Below, piece after piece: positions 34,592 to 42,265 of a stretch of 64,000 bases of DNA. A program made the translations under genes and the position numbers. The first letter of the stretch is position 1, and each line of letters starts with the position of its first letter. Source of the DNA: Halalkalibacillus halophilus DSM 18494 (GTDB taxonomy: Bacteria > Bacillota > Bacilli > Bacillales > Alkalibacillaceae); the NCBI RefSeq assembly GCF_000423105.1, contig NZ_AUHI01000013.1:1-64000 (forward strand), given 5' to 3'. A model generated the notes under the pieces. The model searched no databases. It was not told where the DNA came from and worked only from the letters and a program-made list of their open reading frames with translations.

Positions 34592-34626
34592 AAAAACGGT
34601 GGCTATTTAATAAGCGCACCGCTTTT
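34592..34626 (-). terminator. Terminator after spoVAF
   Basis: CGGTG (34597-34601) pairs with CACCG (34617-34621), extended by A/T pairs; on the minus strand a T-run follows. It begins at the spoVAF stop codon. Confidence 0.65.
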
Positions 34627-36108
34627 TTATTTTTTAGTTTTTTGATCAGGTTGTCTATGGTTATTTTGCGGATGTACAATACTAGGCCTTGTGCGTTGAA
34701 GAGGTACAGATATACGTAATAGAATATGTTTCATTGCCTGTGGGTTAAATGGAATGAACGGCCAAAAATATGGTGTATTCAAAGAAACGGTATTTACCAT
34801 CCATAAAATATACATCGTCATTCCGATTACTAGTCCTGGGAGACCAAATAATGCGGTGCCGATCACTAAAAATATTCTACATATTTTATTTGCAACAGAT
34901 AACTCATAACTTGGGGTTGCATAAGAACCAATCGCACTTATTGCTACATACAATATTATTTCTGGTGAAAATAAACCAACTTCAATTGCTATTTCACCAA
35001 TCAACACTGCAGCAATTAAACCCATCGCTGTAGATACTGCGGTTGGTGTATGAATGGCAGCAATCCTTAAGAACTCAATTCCTAGGTCAGCTAATACAAT
35101 TTGAATGGCAATAGGAACATTGCCTTCTTCTTGAGGACCAATAAACGATAGTTCCGGTGGCAAATACTCTGGTTGTAAAACAAATAAGAGCCACAATGGA
35201 AGTAATAAGATAGACGATAAGATTCCAAGAAATCTAACCCAACGTACGAATGTTCCAACAATCGGAACCTGCCTATATTCTTCTGCATGTTGAATATGAT
35301 GAAAAAAAGTAGTAGGTGTAATCATTACACTTGGTGACGTGTCTACCATGATCAAAACATGACCTTCAAATAAATGTGCAGCAGCAACATCAGGCCTCTC
35401 TGTATACCTAACTAACGGAAATGGACTAGATGCTTGCCTGACTAGAAATTCTTCCAAGCTTTTATCTGCCATTGCGATTCCATCTATATCTACTTTTTCA
35501 ATTTTATCTTTAATGGTTTGAACCAAACTTGGGTCAGCTATGTCGTCTATATATACGACAGATACATCCGTTTTCGACCTTTCACCAACTTGTATTAATT
35601 CGAATCGTAAATTTTCATCGCGTACTCTTCTTCTAGTTAACCCGGTATTTTCAATTATATTTTCAGTAAATCCGTCCCGAGCCCCCCGCACTACTCGCTC
35701 TGTATCTGGTTCTTCAGGACCCCGACCTGGATAGTGCCTAACATCTACAATAAAAGCCTGGTCATATCCATCAATAAATACAACTAATAAACCGGAAAGC
35801 AATTGCGTAATTGCTTCCTCATACGTTGCCTTTTCTTCCACTTGATGATTTACAAGTCTGTTTTGAACGATTTCAACCAGTTTTCGTTGATTTTGTTCAA
35901 AATCATTAATTTCAACCACTTTTTTTAAGATCTCAATGACAAACTCTGTATCCGCTAAGCCATTCACAAAATAAAAGTCGACATCTTTTTTTAGCACATT
36001 AATAGTACGATAATCGACATCAAAAGAAATCCCAATCCCCAATTTATCTTTCATATATTCACGATTTTTTTTGATCGATGACTGAATTACATCTTTTGAT
36101 GAACTCAT
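34627..36108 (-). CDS. spoVAF: Stage V sporulation protein AF
   Basis: GerA-family membrane protein, last gene of the spoVA operon, 493 residues. The N-terminal soluble half includes FIDGYDQAFIVDVRHYPGR; the C-terminal half has about five membrane segments (VLIMVDTSPSVMI precedes them) resembling germinant receptor A subunits. In Bacillus it modulates germination together with a partner. GGGGTT precedes the ATG, 12 bases after spoVAEB. Confidence 0.93.
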   Translation of the reverse strand: MSSSKDVIQSSIKKNREYMKDKLGIGISFDVDYRTINVLKKDVDFYFVNGLADTEFVIEILKKVVEINDFEQNQRKLVEIVQNRLVNHQVEEKATYEEAITQLLSGLLVVFIDGYDQAFIVDVRHYPGRGPEEPDTERVVRGARDGFTENIIENTGLTRRRVRDENLRFELIQVGERSKTDVSVVYIDDIADPSLVQTIKDKIEKVDIDGIAMADKSLEEFLVRQASSPFPLVRYTERPDVAAAHLFEGHVLIMVDTSPSVMITPTTFFHHIQHAEEYRQVPIVGTFVRWVRFLGILSSILLLPLWLLFVLQPEYLPPELSFIGPQEEGNVPIAIQIVLADLGIEFLRIAAIHTPTAVSTAMGLIAAVLIGEIAIEVGLFSPEIILYVAISAIGSYATPSYELSVANKICRIFLVIGTALFGLPGLVIGMTMYILWMVNTVSLNTPYFWPFIPFNPQAMKHILLRISVPLQRTRPSIVHPQNNHRQPDQKTKK

Positions 36109-36120
36109 GTAAAAACCCCT

Positions 36121-36477
36121 TTAACCTTTTGGTCTAAATAAAATCGCGACAATAAATCCGAAGAGTATGGCAGATGCAATCCCTGCAGAAGTCAATTGGA
36201 AAATACCAATGGCGATGCCTAAAAAACCATGTTCCTCAGATTGAGCCATTGCACCATGTAATAAGGAGTGACCAAAACTTGTAATTGGTACAGTAGCTCC
36301 AGCACCCGCAAATTCGATTAGTTTGTCATAAAGATTAAATCCATCTAATACCGCCCCCGCAACAACAAAAGAAGACATAACGTGGGCTGGTGTTAACTTA
36401 AAAACATCTAGCAAAATCTGACCTATGACACAAATGAGCCCTCCGACAACAAATGCCCAAAAGAAATCCATTATCAT
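36121..36477 (-). CDS. spoVAEB: Stage V sporulation protein AE (SpoVAEB)
   Basis: Small membrane protein of 118 residues with four hydrophobic helices. GGLICVIGQILLD and FAGAGATVPITSFGHSL repeat the pattern seen in SpoVAC, to which it is related. It is part of the inner-membrane channel complex for dipicolinic acid. It overlaps spoVAD by 4 bases. The B. subtilis neighbour spoVAEA is absent between this gene and spoVAF. Confidence 0.93.
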   Translation of the reverse strand: MIMDFFWAFVVGGLICVIGQILLDVFKLTPAHVMSSFVVAGAVLDGFNLYDKLIEFAGAGATVPITSFGHSLLHGAMAQSEEHGFLGIAIGIFQLTSAGIASAILFGFIVAILFRPKG

Positions 36478-37481
36478 TGTTCCACCCGCTTTAAACTAAT
36501 TGCATGTGCAATACATGGAATTGTTTCTTTTTGTTGAATCACTGTCGGGCTTAACAAGGCGCCCGTGGCAACAATTAATACGTTATTTAATCGTTTCTCT
36601 TTCATCTCTTTTAAAATATAACTATAAGTAACTACTGCAGAAGCGGCACATCCACTGCCTCCAGCAAATACATTTTGACTTGCATAGTAAATCATAGACC
36701 CACAATCCTTATACTTATCACCAAGATCATATCCGCTTTGTACCATCAGCTTATCCAAAATAGGAGTACCAACACTCGATAAGTCACCCGTCAAAATCAA
36801 ATCATAATCATCAGCAGTTCGGTTAAAATCTTTAAAGTGAGAAGTGATGGTTTCTGCAGCTGCTGGAGCCATTGCAGAACCCATATCAAAAGGGTCATTC
36901 ATTCCAAAATCAATCACTTTTCCAATCGTCGCACCTTCCACTTGAATGGCATCTTTGCTTTTCTGAATTAAGATAGAAGCTGCACCAGTTACTGTAGAGG
37001 TCGATGTATCTGGTTTTTGCCCTCCATATTCGGTTGGGTAACGAAACTGTTTTTCAGCAGTAGCATAATGACTACATGTGCCAGTTACAGCTCGATTTAC
37101 TTGATGCCCATCTACTAAAGAAGCTGCGATTGCTAAAGCTTCCATAGAAGTGGAGCAAGCTCCGAACACACCAAGAAATGGTATATCATAGTCTCTAGCT
37201 ACATAATTGGCAGCTGTATTTTGATTCATTAAATCTCCACTTATCAAAATATCGATACTATCTTGTCGATATCCACTCTTTGCAATAGTTTCTTCAATCG
37301 TTTTTTTAAGCATTTTTCTTTCTGCTTGTTCCCATGTTTTTTCTTCAAAATGTAAATCATCAAAACTCATATCATAATAAGAAGCCAAGGGGCCTTCGCT
37401 TTCTTTCGGCCCAACAATAACGGAATGGCTATTGATATAGACACCGTTTGTAAAATCCCAAGAATATTTACCTTTTTTCAT
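36474..37481 (-). CDS. spoVAD: Stage V sporulation protein AD
   Basis: Soluble 335-residue protein with a thiolase-like fold that binds dipicolinic acid for uptake into the forespore. Recognisable blocks are FLGVFGACSTSMEALAIA, corresponding to the nucleophile region of ketoacyl synthases, and GGSGCAASAV. It overlaps spoVAEB downstream and lies 14 bp after spoVAC. Confidence 0.95.
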   Translation of the reverse strand: MKKGKYSWDFTNGVYINSHSVIVGPKESEGPLASYYDMSFDDLHFEEKTWEQAERKMLKKTIEETIAKSGYRQDSIDILISGDLMNQNTAANYVARDYDIPFLGVFGACSTSMEALAIAASLVDGHQVNRAVTGTCSHYATAEKQFRYPTEYGGQKPDTSTSTVTGAASILIQKSKDAIQVEGATIGKVIDFGMNDPFDMGSAMAPAAAETITSHFKDFNRTADDYDLILTGDLSSVGTPILDKLMVQSGYDLGDKYKDCGSMIYYASQNVFAGGSGCAASAVVTYSYILKEMKEKRLNNVLIVATGALLSPTVIQQKETIPCIAHAISLKRVEQ

Positions 37482-37495
37482 TTATACCGCATCCT

Positions 37496-37942
37496 TTATA
37501 AAAATTGTTGGACTATATAGCGGACTACACCCACTACATACGCTGCAACTGTACCAAATACAATTACAGAACCAGCCAATTTAAACATGTTACTAGCTAC
37601 ACCTAACACAATTCCTTCACTTCTATGTTCCATTGCGGCACTAGTGATTGAATTTGCAAAACCCGTCACAGGAACTGCCGAACCTGCCCCGGCAAATTGC
37701 CCTAATTTGTCATAGACTCCGAAACCAGTTAATATAGCCGCAATTAATATCAAAGTCGTTACCGTAGGATTTCCTGCTTGTTTTTGAGTAAATCCAAACA
37801 CTTCCATATAAAAGATCATTAACCCTTGTCCGATTACGCAAATGAGTCCTCCGATTACAAACGCCTTCACACAGTTTAGGATTAACGGAGGCTTTGGTTG
37901 ATATGGTTTTATAGATTTTTTATAATTATCTTTTGTAATCAT
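37496..37942 (-). CDS. spoVAC: Stage V sporulation protein AC
   Basis: A 148-residue membrane protein, reported in B. subtilis to act as a mechanosensitive channel for dipicolinic acid release. The start at 37942 has GGAG 8 bases upstream and gives the family N-terminus ending SIKPYQPKPP. GGLICVIGQGLM and FAGAGSAVPVTGFANS are shared with SpoVAEB. The longer frame overlaps spoVAB and lacks a site. Confidence 0.94.
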   Translation of the reverse strand: MITKDNYKKSIKPYQPKPPLILNCVKAFVIGGLICVIGQGLMIFYMEVFGFTQKQAGNPTVTTLILIAAILTGFGVYDKLGQFAGAGSAVPVTGFANSITSAAMEHRSEGIVLGVASNMFKLAGSVIVFGTVAAYVVGVVRYIVQQFL

Positions 37943-37956
37943 CACGACAACTCCAT

Positions 37957-38376
37957 TCATTTATTAACAAATATGATCCACTGAAAAAGTGAGCCACTTA
38001 TCTTACCTAATACAATCGCTAATACAAATGCATATAAATATTTTTCCATTCTTAAACGACGCGTCAAAATAGGAAATACATTTAACACTTCTGTTAATGC
38101 AGCTGCTAGCATTCCAACAAAAATTCCATGTAGTAGCCCAATATATATTTCGATTAAATAAGGGGTAGGAATCAGAAAGTCGTTGAAAGAAAAAAACACT
38201 CCTGCCCACGCACCCAAAATTATTGCCCATTCATAGAAACGCAAATAGCTTTTTGTCTTACTTAATTGCATTAGTCTCGGAATAATCCCAAGTACCGTTA
38301 AAAAAGCCACAAACCCTGAACCAACCGCTAATCCTGCAGCAAGACCAACGATGATTTCAATGAAACTAATTATCAC
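37957..38376 (-). CDS. spoVAB: Stage V sporulation protein AB
   Basis: A 139-residue protein with about four membrane helices and the SpoVAB-typical N-terminus rich in Gly and Ala (GLAAGLAVGSGFVAFL). It is part of the spoVA operon, and its precise role in the channel complex is not known. It overlaps spoVAA by 11 bases, so translation is coupled. Confidence 0.92.
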   Translation of the reverse strand: MIISFIEIIVGLAAGLAVGSGFVAFLTVLGIIPRLMQLSKTKSYLRFYEWAIILGAWAGVFFSFNDFLIPTPYLIEIYIGLLHGIFVGMLAAALTEVLNVFPILTRRLRMEKYLYAFVLAIVLGKISGSLFQWIIFVNK

Positions 38377-38986
38377 TAGTAGGACGATTTAAATCATTTT
38401 CATGAAATGCTAAATATTGCTGCAAATTTTGCTCGTAATTAAACATTTCTACTTCTAAAGGGCTTGGCTCTTCATTTAATCTTTTATTAAATACATGATT
38501 AAAAAATATAATCATCCCGACACCAAGGCCTAAAGAATAAGGGATTTGAAGCCATAACACGCTTCGATTTTCTTCTGATCCACTTAACATGATGTGCAAA
38601 GATTCCTGGACTTCTTGCATGCTTACGTCATAATGAAAATTCATAATAGCCATAGCAGCACCTATAAATAACAAGGTCCAAATAAATAAGATAAATATTG
38701 GTTGAATAGAACTTCGTTTTTTACTCAACTGCAAAATAGCTTGATTCGGCCCAACCGTTTCAATTTCGAGTTCGGGGTATAAGTGATTTATTTTCTTTGT
38801 CACATGAAAAATATCAATAACGATATACCTTTGATGCTTTTTTTGAATTTCCAATAAGAAGAGTGAATGTAATTGCTTTTTTATCGTTTCACCTGCATCT
38901 ACCCAAGCTATGTCCTTCAAGCAGATTTTTTCGTGTAAATTTACTTCCACTCTATTTTTCAAACGGAGATATATTGTTTGGTTCAT
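38366..38986 (-). CDS. spoVAA: Stage V sporulation protein AA
   Basis: First gene of the spoVA operon. The 206-residue product, exactly the size of the B. subtilis protein, has a soluble N-terminal half and two hydrophobic helices (about 100-118 and 150-168), with FFNHVFNKRLNEEPSPLEVEMF between the second helix and the end as a family hallmark. The start at 38986 has AAGGA about 9 bases upstream. The longer frame would run through the promoter and terminator region and is rejected. Confidence 0.92.
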   Translation of the reverse strand: MNQTIYLRLKNRVEVNLHEKICLKDIAWVDAGETIKKQLHSLFLLEIQKKHQRYIVIDIFHVTKKINHLYPELEIETVGPNQAILQLSKKRSSIQPIFILFIWTLLFIGAAMAIMNFHYDVSMQEVQESLHIMLSGSEENRSVLWLQIPYSLGLGVGMIIFFNHVFNKRLNEEPSPLEVEMFNYEQNLQQYLAFHENDLNRPTSDN

Positions 38987-39015
38987 CTCCATCATTCCTT
39001 TTAGTAAGATAATAT

Positions 39016-39044
39016 TATTATGTACATTCCATTCTTTCCTATGT
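39016..39044 (-). promoter_or_regulatory. Candidate sigma-G promoter of the spoVA operon
   Basis: On the minus strand ACATA (39044-39040), 17 bases, then CATAATA (39022-39016). The -10 is a full match to CATNNTA and the -35 differs from GYATA only at the first base. It lies 30 bases before the spoVAA start and downstream of the sigF terminator. The spoVA operon is sigma-G dependent in B. subtilis. Confidence 0.6.
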
Positions 39045-39083
39045 AAATAATGTGAGAAAAGCTGAGAAATTGTAAAAACATAA

Positions 39084-39131
39084 AAAATAGTGAGCATAAT
39101 CATCTTTTGATGATAATGACTCACTATTTTC
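39084..39131 (-). terminator. Terminator of the spoIIA operon
   Basis: Long imperfect inverted repeat (AAAATAGTGAG...CTCACTATTTT with an inner ATCATC/GATGAT stem) followed by TTTTTATGTTTTT on the minus strand, 8 bp past the sigF stop. It insulates sigF from spoVAA. Confidence 0.85.
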
Positions 39132-39138
39132 ATTCCAT

Positions 39139-39882
39139 TTATTCTACATCTAAATACTGATGTAATTGGGCTAATATTTGTTTTTCTAGTCTAGAAACCT
39201 GTACTTGAGAAATGTTTAATCGATTGGCAACATCTGATTGTGTCTGATCTTTATAATACCGTAAATAAATAATCAGCTTCTCTCGCTTCGTTAATCCATC
39301 AATGGCATCATTTAGCATGATGTGCTCAAACCAATTGGAATCTTTTTCAGCAATTTGATCCATTAAAGTAATTGGATCGCCTTCACTTTCATAAACTGTC
39401 TCATGAATGGAGTGGGTTGCCTGATTTGCCTCCATTGCCATTACAACTTCCTCAGCAGGGATTTCAAGAGCTTCACTCAACTCATTAATAGTAGGAGATC
39501 TACCTAGGCTTTTGGTTAAGTCTTCCTTATACTTTCTAATTTTATGGTTCATTTCTTTAAGGGACCTACTTACTTTTACGGTTCCATCATCTCTAATAAA
39601 TCTTTGGATTTCCCCTATGATCATTGGTACCGCATAAGTAGAGAATTTAACTTCAAAACTTAGATCAAATTTATCGATTGATTTAATAAGACCTATGCAT
39701 CCTATTTGGAACAAATCGTCTGGCTCATACCCACGATTTAAAAAGCGTTGCACTACTGACCAAACTAATCGGGTGTTTGTTTCCACTAACTCATTTCTTG
39801 CTTCTTGATCACCCAATTGGCTTTTTTCAATTAATTTGCGAACCTCTTCTGGACTTTTATTTTGTTTCTTACTTTTATTCAT
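39139..39882 (-). CDS. sigF: RNA polymerase sigma-F factor
   Basis: First forespore-specific sigma factor. Region 2 (LVWSVVQRFLNRGYEPDDLFQIG and the -10-recognising STYAVPMIIGEIQRFIRDDG) and region 4 (RYYKDQTQSDVANRLNISQVQVSRLEK) are clear. The start is taken at the ATG 39882 with AGGTGA upstream; a GTG three codons earlier is also in frame. It is held inactive by SpoIIAB and released by SpoIIAA, both encoded just upstream. Confidence 0.96.
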   Translation of the reverse strand: MNKSKKQNKSPEEVRKLIEKSQLGDQEARNELVETNTRLVWSVVQRFLNRGYEPDDLFQIGCIGLIKSIDKFDLSFEVKFSTYAVPMIIGEIQRFIRDDGTVKVSRSLKEMNHKIRKYKEDLTKSLGRSPTINELSEALEIPAEEVVMAMEANQATHSIHETVYESEGDPITLMDQIAEKDSNWFEHIMLNDAIDGLTKREKLIIYLRYYKDQTQSDVANRLNISQVQVSRLEKQILAQLHQYLDVE

Positions 39883-39891
39883 ACCTATCAC

Positions 39892-40329
39892 CTAATGACA
39901 GGCTGCTTGTTTTTGGAATTTTTTTCTGAGGATAACTGTTGTACCTTGTCCAATAGATGAATTAACTTGTATGTCATCCATGAAATTTTCCATAATAGTA
40001 AAGCCCATTCCCGACCGCTCCAGCTCAGGTCGAGATGTATACATAGGTTCTAACGCTTCTTCTAAACTGCCAATGCCTTCTCCTTCATCACGAATGGTTA
40101 AAACAACTTCCCCATCCTCTATTTGACATTCAACATATACAAGGGAACTCTCATCTTCTTTATACCCATGAATAATTGCGTTGGTTACTGCTTCAGAAAC
40201 AACTGTTTTAACCTCTGTCAACTCTTCAACAAGTGGGTCTAATTGAGAAATAAATGAAGCGACTACAATACGTGCAAACTGCTCATTTTCACTTTTGGCA
40301 GAGAACTCCATACTCATATAATTTTTCAT
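39892..40329 (-). CDS. spoIIAB: Anti-sigma F factor SpoIIAB
   Basis: GHKL-type serine kinase and anti-sigma factor that binds sigma-F and phosphorylates SpoIIAA. The ATP-binding N box (VSEAVTNAIIHGY), the DEGEGI G1 box and RSGMGFTIMENFMD are present. Length 145 is normal. It overlaps the spoIIAA stop by 4 bases (ATGA). Confidence 0.96.
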   Translation of the reverse strand: MKNYMSMEFSAKSENEQFARIVVASFISQLDPLVEELTEVKTVVSEAVTNAIIHGYKEDESSLVYVECQIEDGEVVLTIRDEGEGIGSLEEALEPMYTSRPELERSGMGFTIMENFMDDIQVNSSIGQGTTVILRKKFQKQAACH

Positions 40330-40679
40330 GAAGCCACCCCCAAGTGTTTGAATGCACTTGGTTCATCTGGTGCTCTACCGACTAATTTATAAAGTCCAGA
40401 CAATTCAAATAGTCTTTCTACAGTAGGACGAACACCACATACAATCATTTCTCCACGTTTTTCTTTTATTTGTTTATACCTACCTAAAAACACTCCCAAA
40501 CCAGAAGAGTCCATAAATACAAGTTTCTCTAAATTAATTACTACATGTTTAACATCGTCTAATTTAAGCTGTTTTTCCCATTCTTTTCTTAACGCAATTG
40601 CATGGTGATGATCTAATTCACCATTTAAGCGAATGAGCAACACATCTTGCTTTTTTTCGAAATGATAATTGAGACTCAA
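40326..40679 (-). CDS. spoIIAA: Anti-anti-sigma factor SpoIIAA
   Basis: STAS-domain protein of 117 residues that, when dephosphorylated, frees sigma-F from SpoIIAB. The phosphorylated serine lies in FMDSSGLGVFLGRYKQIK. The start is a TTG at 40679, with AAGGAGGA 7 bases upstream. It gives the N-terminus MSLNYHF and ends GVAS, as in the B. subtilis protein. A longer frame would translate the ribosome-binding site and is rejected. First gene of the spoIIA operon. Confidence 0.95.
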   Translation of the reverse strand: MSLNYHFEKKQDVLLIRLNGELDHHHAIALRKEWEKQLKLDDVKHVVINLEKLVFMDSSGLGVFLGRYKQIKEKRGEMIVCGVRPTVERLFELSGLYKLVGRAPDEPSAFKHLGVAS

Positions 40680-40713
40680 TGCTAATTCCTCCTTCAAATA
40701 CTTACTAATTAGC

Positions 40714-40772
40714 AATTTCGTCTTTCAACTATCTATTTCCTGCTTACTTACAAAAATAGAATTAATTCGACA
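40714..40772 (-). promoter_or_regulatory. Sigma-H promoter and Spo0A box of the spoIIA operon
   Basis: On the minus strand GCAGGAAATA (40743-40734) is a complete match to the sigma-H -35 consensus RNAGGAAWWW. After 11 bases, GACGAAATT (40722-40714) matches the -10 consensus RNNGAATWW at 8 of 9. A perfect Spo0A box TGTCGAA lies at 40772-40766, 22 bases upstream of the -35 box. In B. subtilis spoIIA is transcribed by sigma-H RNA polymerase and activated by phosphorylated Spo0A, so the arrangement is conserved. Confidence 0.8.
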
Positions 40773-40773
40773 A

Positions 40774-41931
40774 TTATTTTACTGCATGAAAATCTGACAT
40801 GATTCTTTTAAACTTCTGATACATAGAAGCTTCTTTTTGTTCATCTCGAACAACCAAATCTTTTGAAGACATTAATTCTTCTCCATTATATACATGTATC
40901 GTACCTATCCGATCTCCTTGACTAACAGGCCAGCTTTGATCTGAGTCAATTTCGATCTCCGTACGTAAATTTACCTCTTCCCCTTTTTTATAAACAGATG
41001 AAATGGGATCTTCCGTAGTTAATATTATTTCTCCCGCTTCACTTCTCATTTCTTCCCACTTATAAAGTTCTTCTCCTGCAGCATGCAAGCGTTCAAATTC
41101 AAATTGATTAAATGAAAAATCGAGTAAAGAACTTATGTCTGAGTTTCTATGTTGTACGGTATCTGCTCCCATTACTACTGCAATAACACGCAGGTCACCA
41201 CGTTTGGCAGTTGCGGTTAAACAGTATTTTGCTTCATTGGTATAGCCAGTTTTTAATCCATCTACCCCTTGATAAAACTTAACTAACTTATTTGTATTTA
41301 CTAACCAAAATTCCTCATCTGTACCTTTGCGAAGATAATCTTCGTAAATACTCGTATATTCGGTAATCTCTTCATGTTTTAACAACTCTTTTGCAATCAT
41401 GCCCATATCATAGGCAGAACTATAATGATTGTCAGCAGGTAAACCAGTTACATTTTGAAAATTAGAGTCTGTTAACCCTAACTCACTCACTTTTTCATTC
41501 ATTTTCTCTACAAAAGCCTCTTCTGAACCAGCAATTCTCTCTGCTAAAGCAACGGAAGCATCATTTGCAGAGCCTACAGCAATTGCTTTTAACAGATCAT
41601 TTACAATCATCGTTTCATTTTCTTCTAAAAATATTTGAGAACCACCCATAGAAGCTGCGTATGCGCTAATTCTTACTTCTTCCTCTAGATCAACTTCTCC
41701 TTGATCTAATGCTTCCATTATCATTAATAAAGTCATTAGTTTTGTCATACTAGCAGGTGGAAGACGCATATCTTTTTCTTGTTCAAACAACAACTCTCCC
41801 GTTTCAGCTTCTAATAACACAGCACTGTTTGAATGATTTATTAATGCTGTCTCTTCTGCAGCTATAGCCCCAGGATAGGATGCAAAGAAAAATATCATCA
41901 CTAAAAATACAATTAAAACTTTTTTCATCAT
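40774..41931 (-). CDS. dacF: D-alanyl-D-alanine carboxypeptidase DacF
   Basis: Forespore penicillin-binding protein that controls cross-linking of spore peptidoglycan. It has a signal peptide ending near AIAAEE, the acylation motif SMTK near 62, SAND near 122 and KTGYT near 225, and unlike the dacB product it keeps the C-terminal PBP5-type domain (about 275-370). Length 385 is normal. GGAGGG precedes two adjacent ATGs. It sits upstream of spoIIAA, as in B. subtilis, where read-through adds it to the spoIIA transcript. Confidence 0.94.
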   Translation of the reverse strand: MMKKVLIVFLVMIFFFASYPGAIAAEETALINHSNSAVLLEAETGELLFEQEKDMRLPPASMTKLMTLLMIMEALDQGEVDLEEEVRISAYAASMGGSQIFLEENETMIVNDLLKAIAVGSANDASVALAERIAGSEEAFVEKMNEKVSELGLTDSNFQNVTGLPADNHYSSAYDMGMIAKELLKHEEITEYTSIYEDYLRKGTDEEFWLVNTNKLVKFYQGVDGLKTGYTNEAKYCLTATAKRGDLRVIAVVMGADTVQHRNSDISSLLDFSFNQFEFERLHAAGEELYKWEEMRSEAGEIILTTEDPISSVYKKGEEVNLRTEIEIDSDQSWPVSQGDRIGTIHVYNGEELMSSKDLVVRDEQKEASMYQKFKRIMSDFHAVK

Positions 41932-41952
41932 AAACCCTCCATTCGTATTTCA

Positions 41953-41983
41953 TATTTTTTCCTTAAAGCTTGAAAAATATTAC
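41953..41983 (-). promoter_or_regulatory. Candidate sigma-F promoter of dacF
   Basis: On the minus strand GGAAAAAATA (41962-41953) is a complete match to the sigma-F -10 consensus GGNRANAMTW. The upstream GTAATA (41983-41978), 15 bases away, is only a weak -35. dacF is sigma-F dependent in B. subtilis. The rest of 41932-42012 shows no other signal. Confidence 0.45.
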
Positions 41984-42019
41984 GAATTGGTGAGGAAAGT
42001 TATATTTAGACATAAAAAA

Positions 42020-42255
42020 GAAGCTGAGACAAATCAAAGTGCTAGCATAAAAATCCGAACAAAGCCTATAAAAAGCGGATGAAATAGACGGAGACTCCTG
42101 TGGGAAATAGAGCTCAGGTGAGACCCCGGAATGCGTAGCATGAGGAGGCTCACCAGCTCCCCACGGAAAGCGCAGTCTATTTCAGGAGCGAGTTAGTCGC
42201 ACCACTTTTTATTGCTCGGATTATTCATGACTACAGACACTTTTGTCCCAGCTTC
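42020..42255. repeat. Interspersed inverted-repeat element, copy with both ends and core
   Basis: Terminal inverted repeats GAAGCTGAGACAAA (42020-42033) and TTTGTCCCAGCTTC (42242-42255) match at 13 of 14 positions. Nested complementary words follow: AATCCGAACA near 42052 with TGCTCGGATT near 42213, GAAATAGAC near 42080 with GTCTATTTC near 42175, and GGTGAG with CTCACC in the centre. The core words at 42093-42106 and 42161-42175 match copy 1, and the ends match the short copy at 344-446. It fills the gap between pdp and dacF, and its hairpin may terminate pdp. Confidence 0.75.
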
Positions 42256-42265
42256 GAATTGAGCG

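Noticed and set aside
34455..34626. Lysine riboswitch or T-box before lysA
   Set aside because: The gap is short and contains the spoVAF terminator; no T-box sequence or riboswitch-like stem set is visible.
39000..39133. Longer spoVAA reading frame with 49 extra N-terminal residues
   Set aside because: The extension reads through the sigF terminator and the sigma-G promoter, lacks a ribosome-binding site, and the 206-residue form matches the family length.
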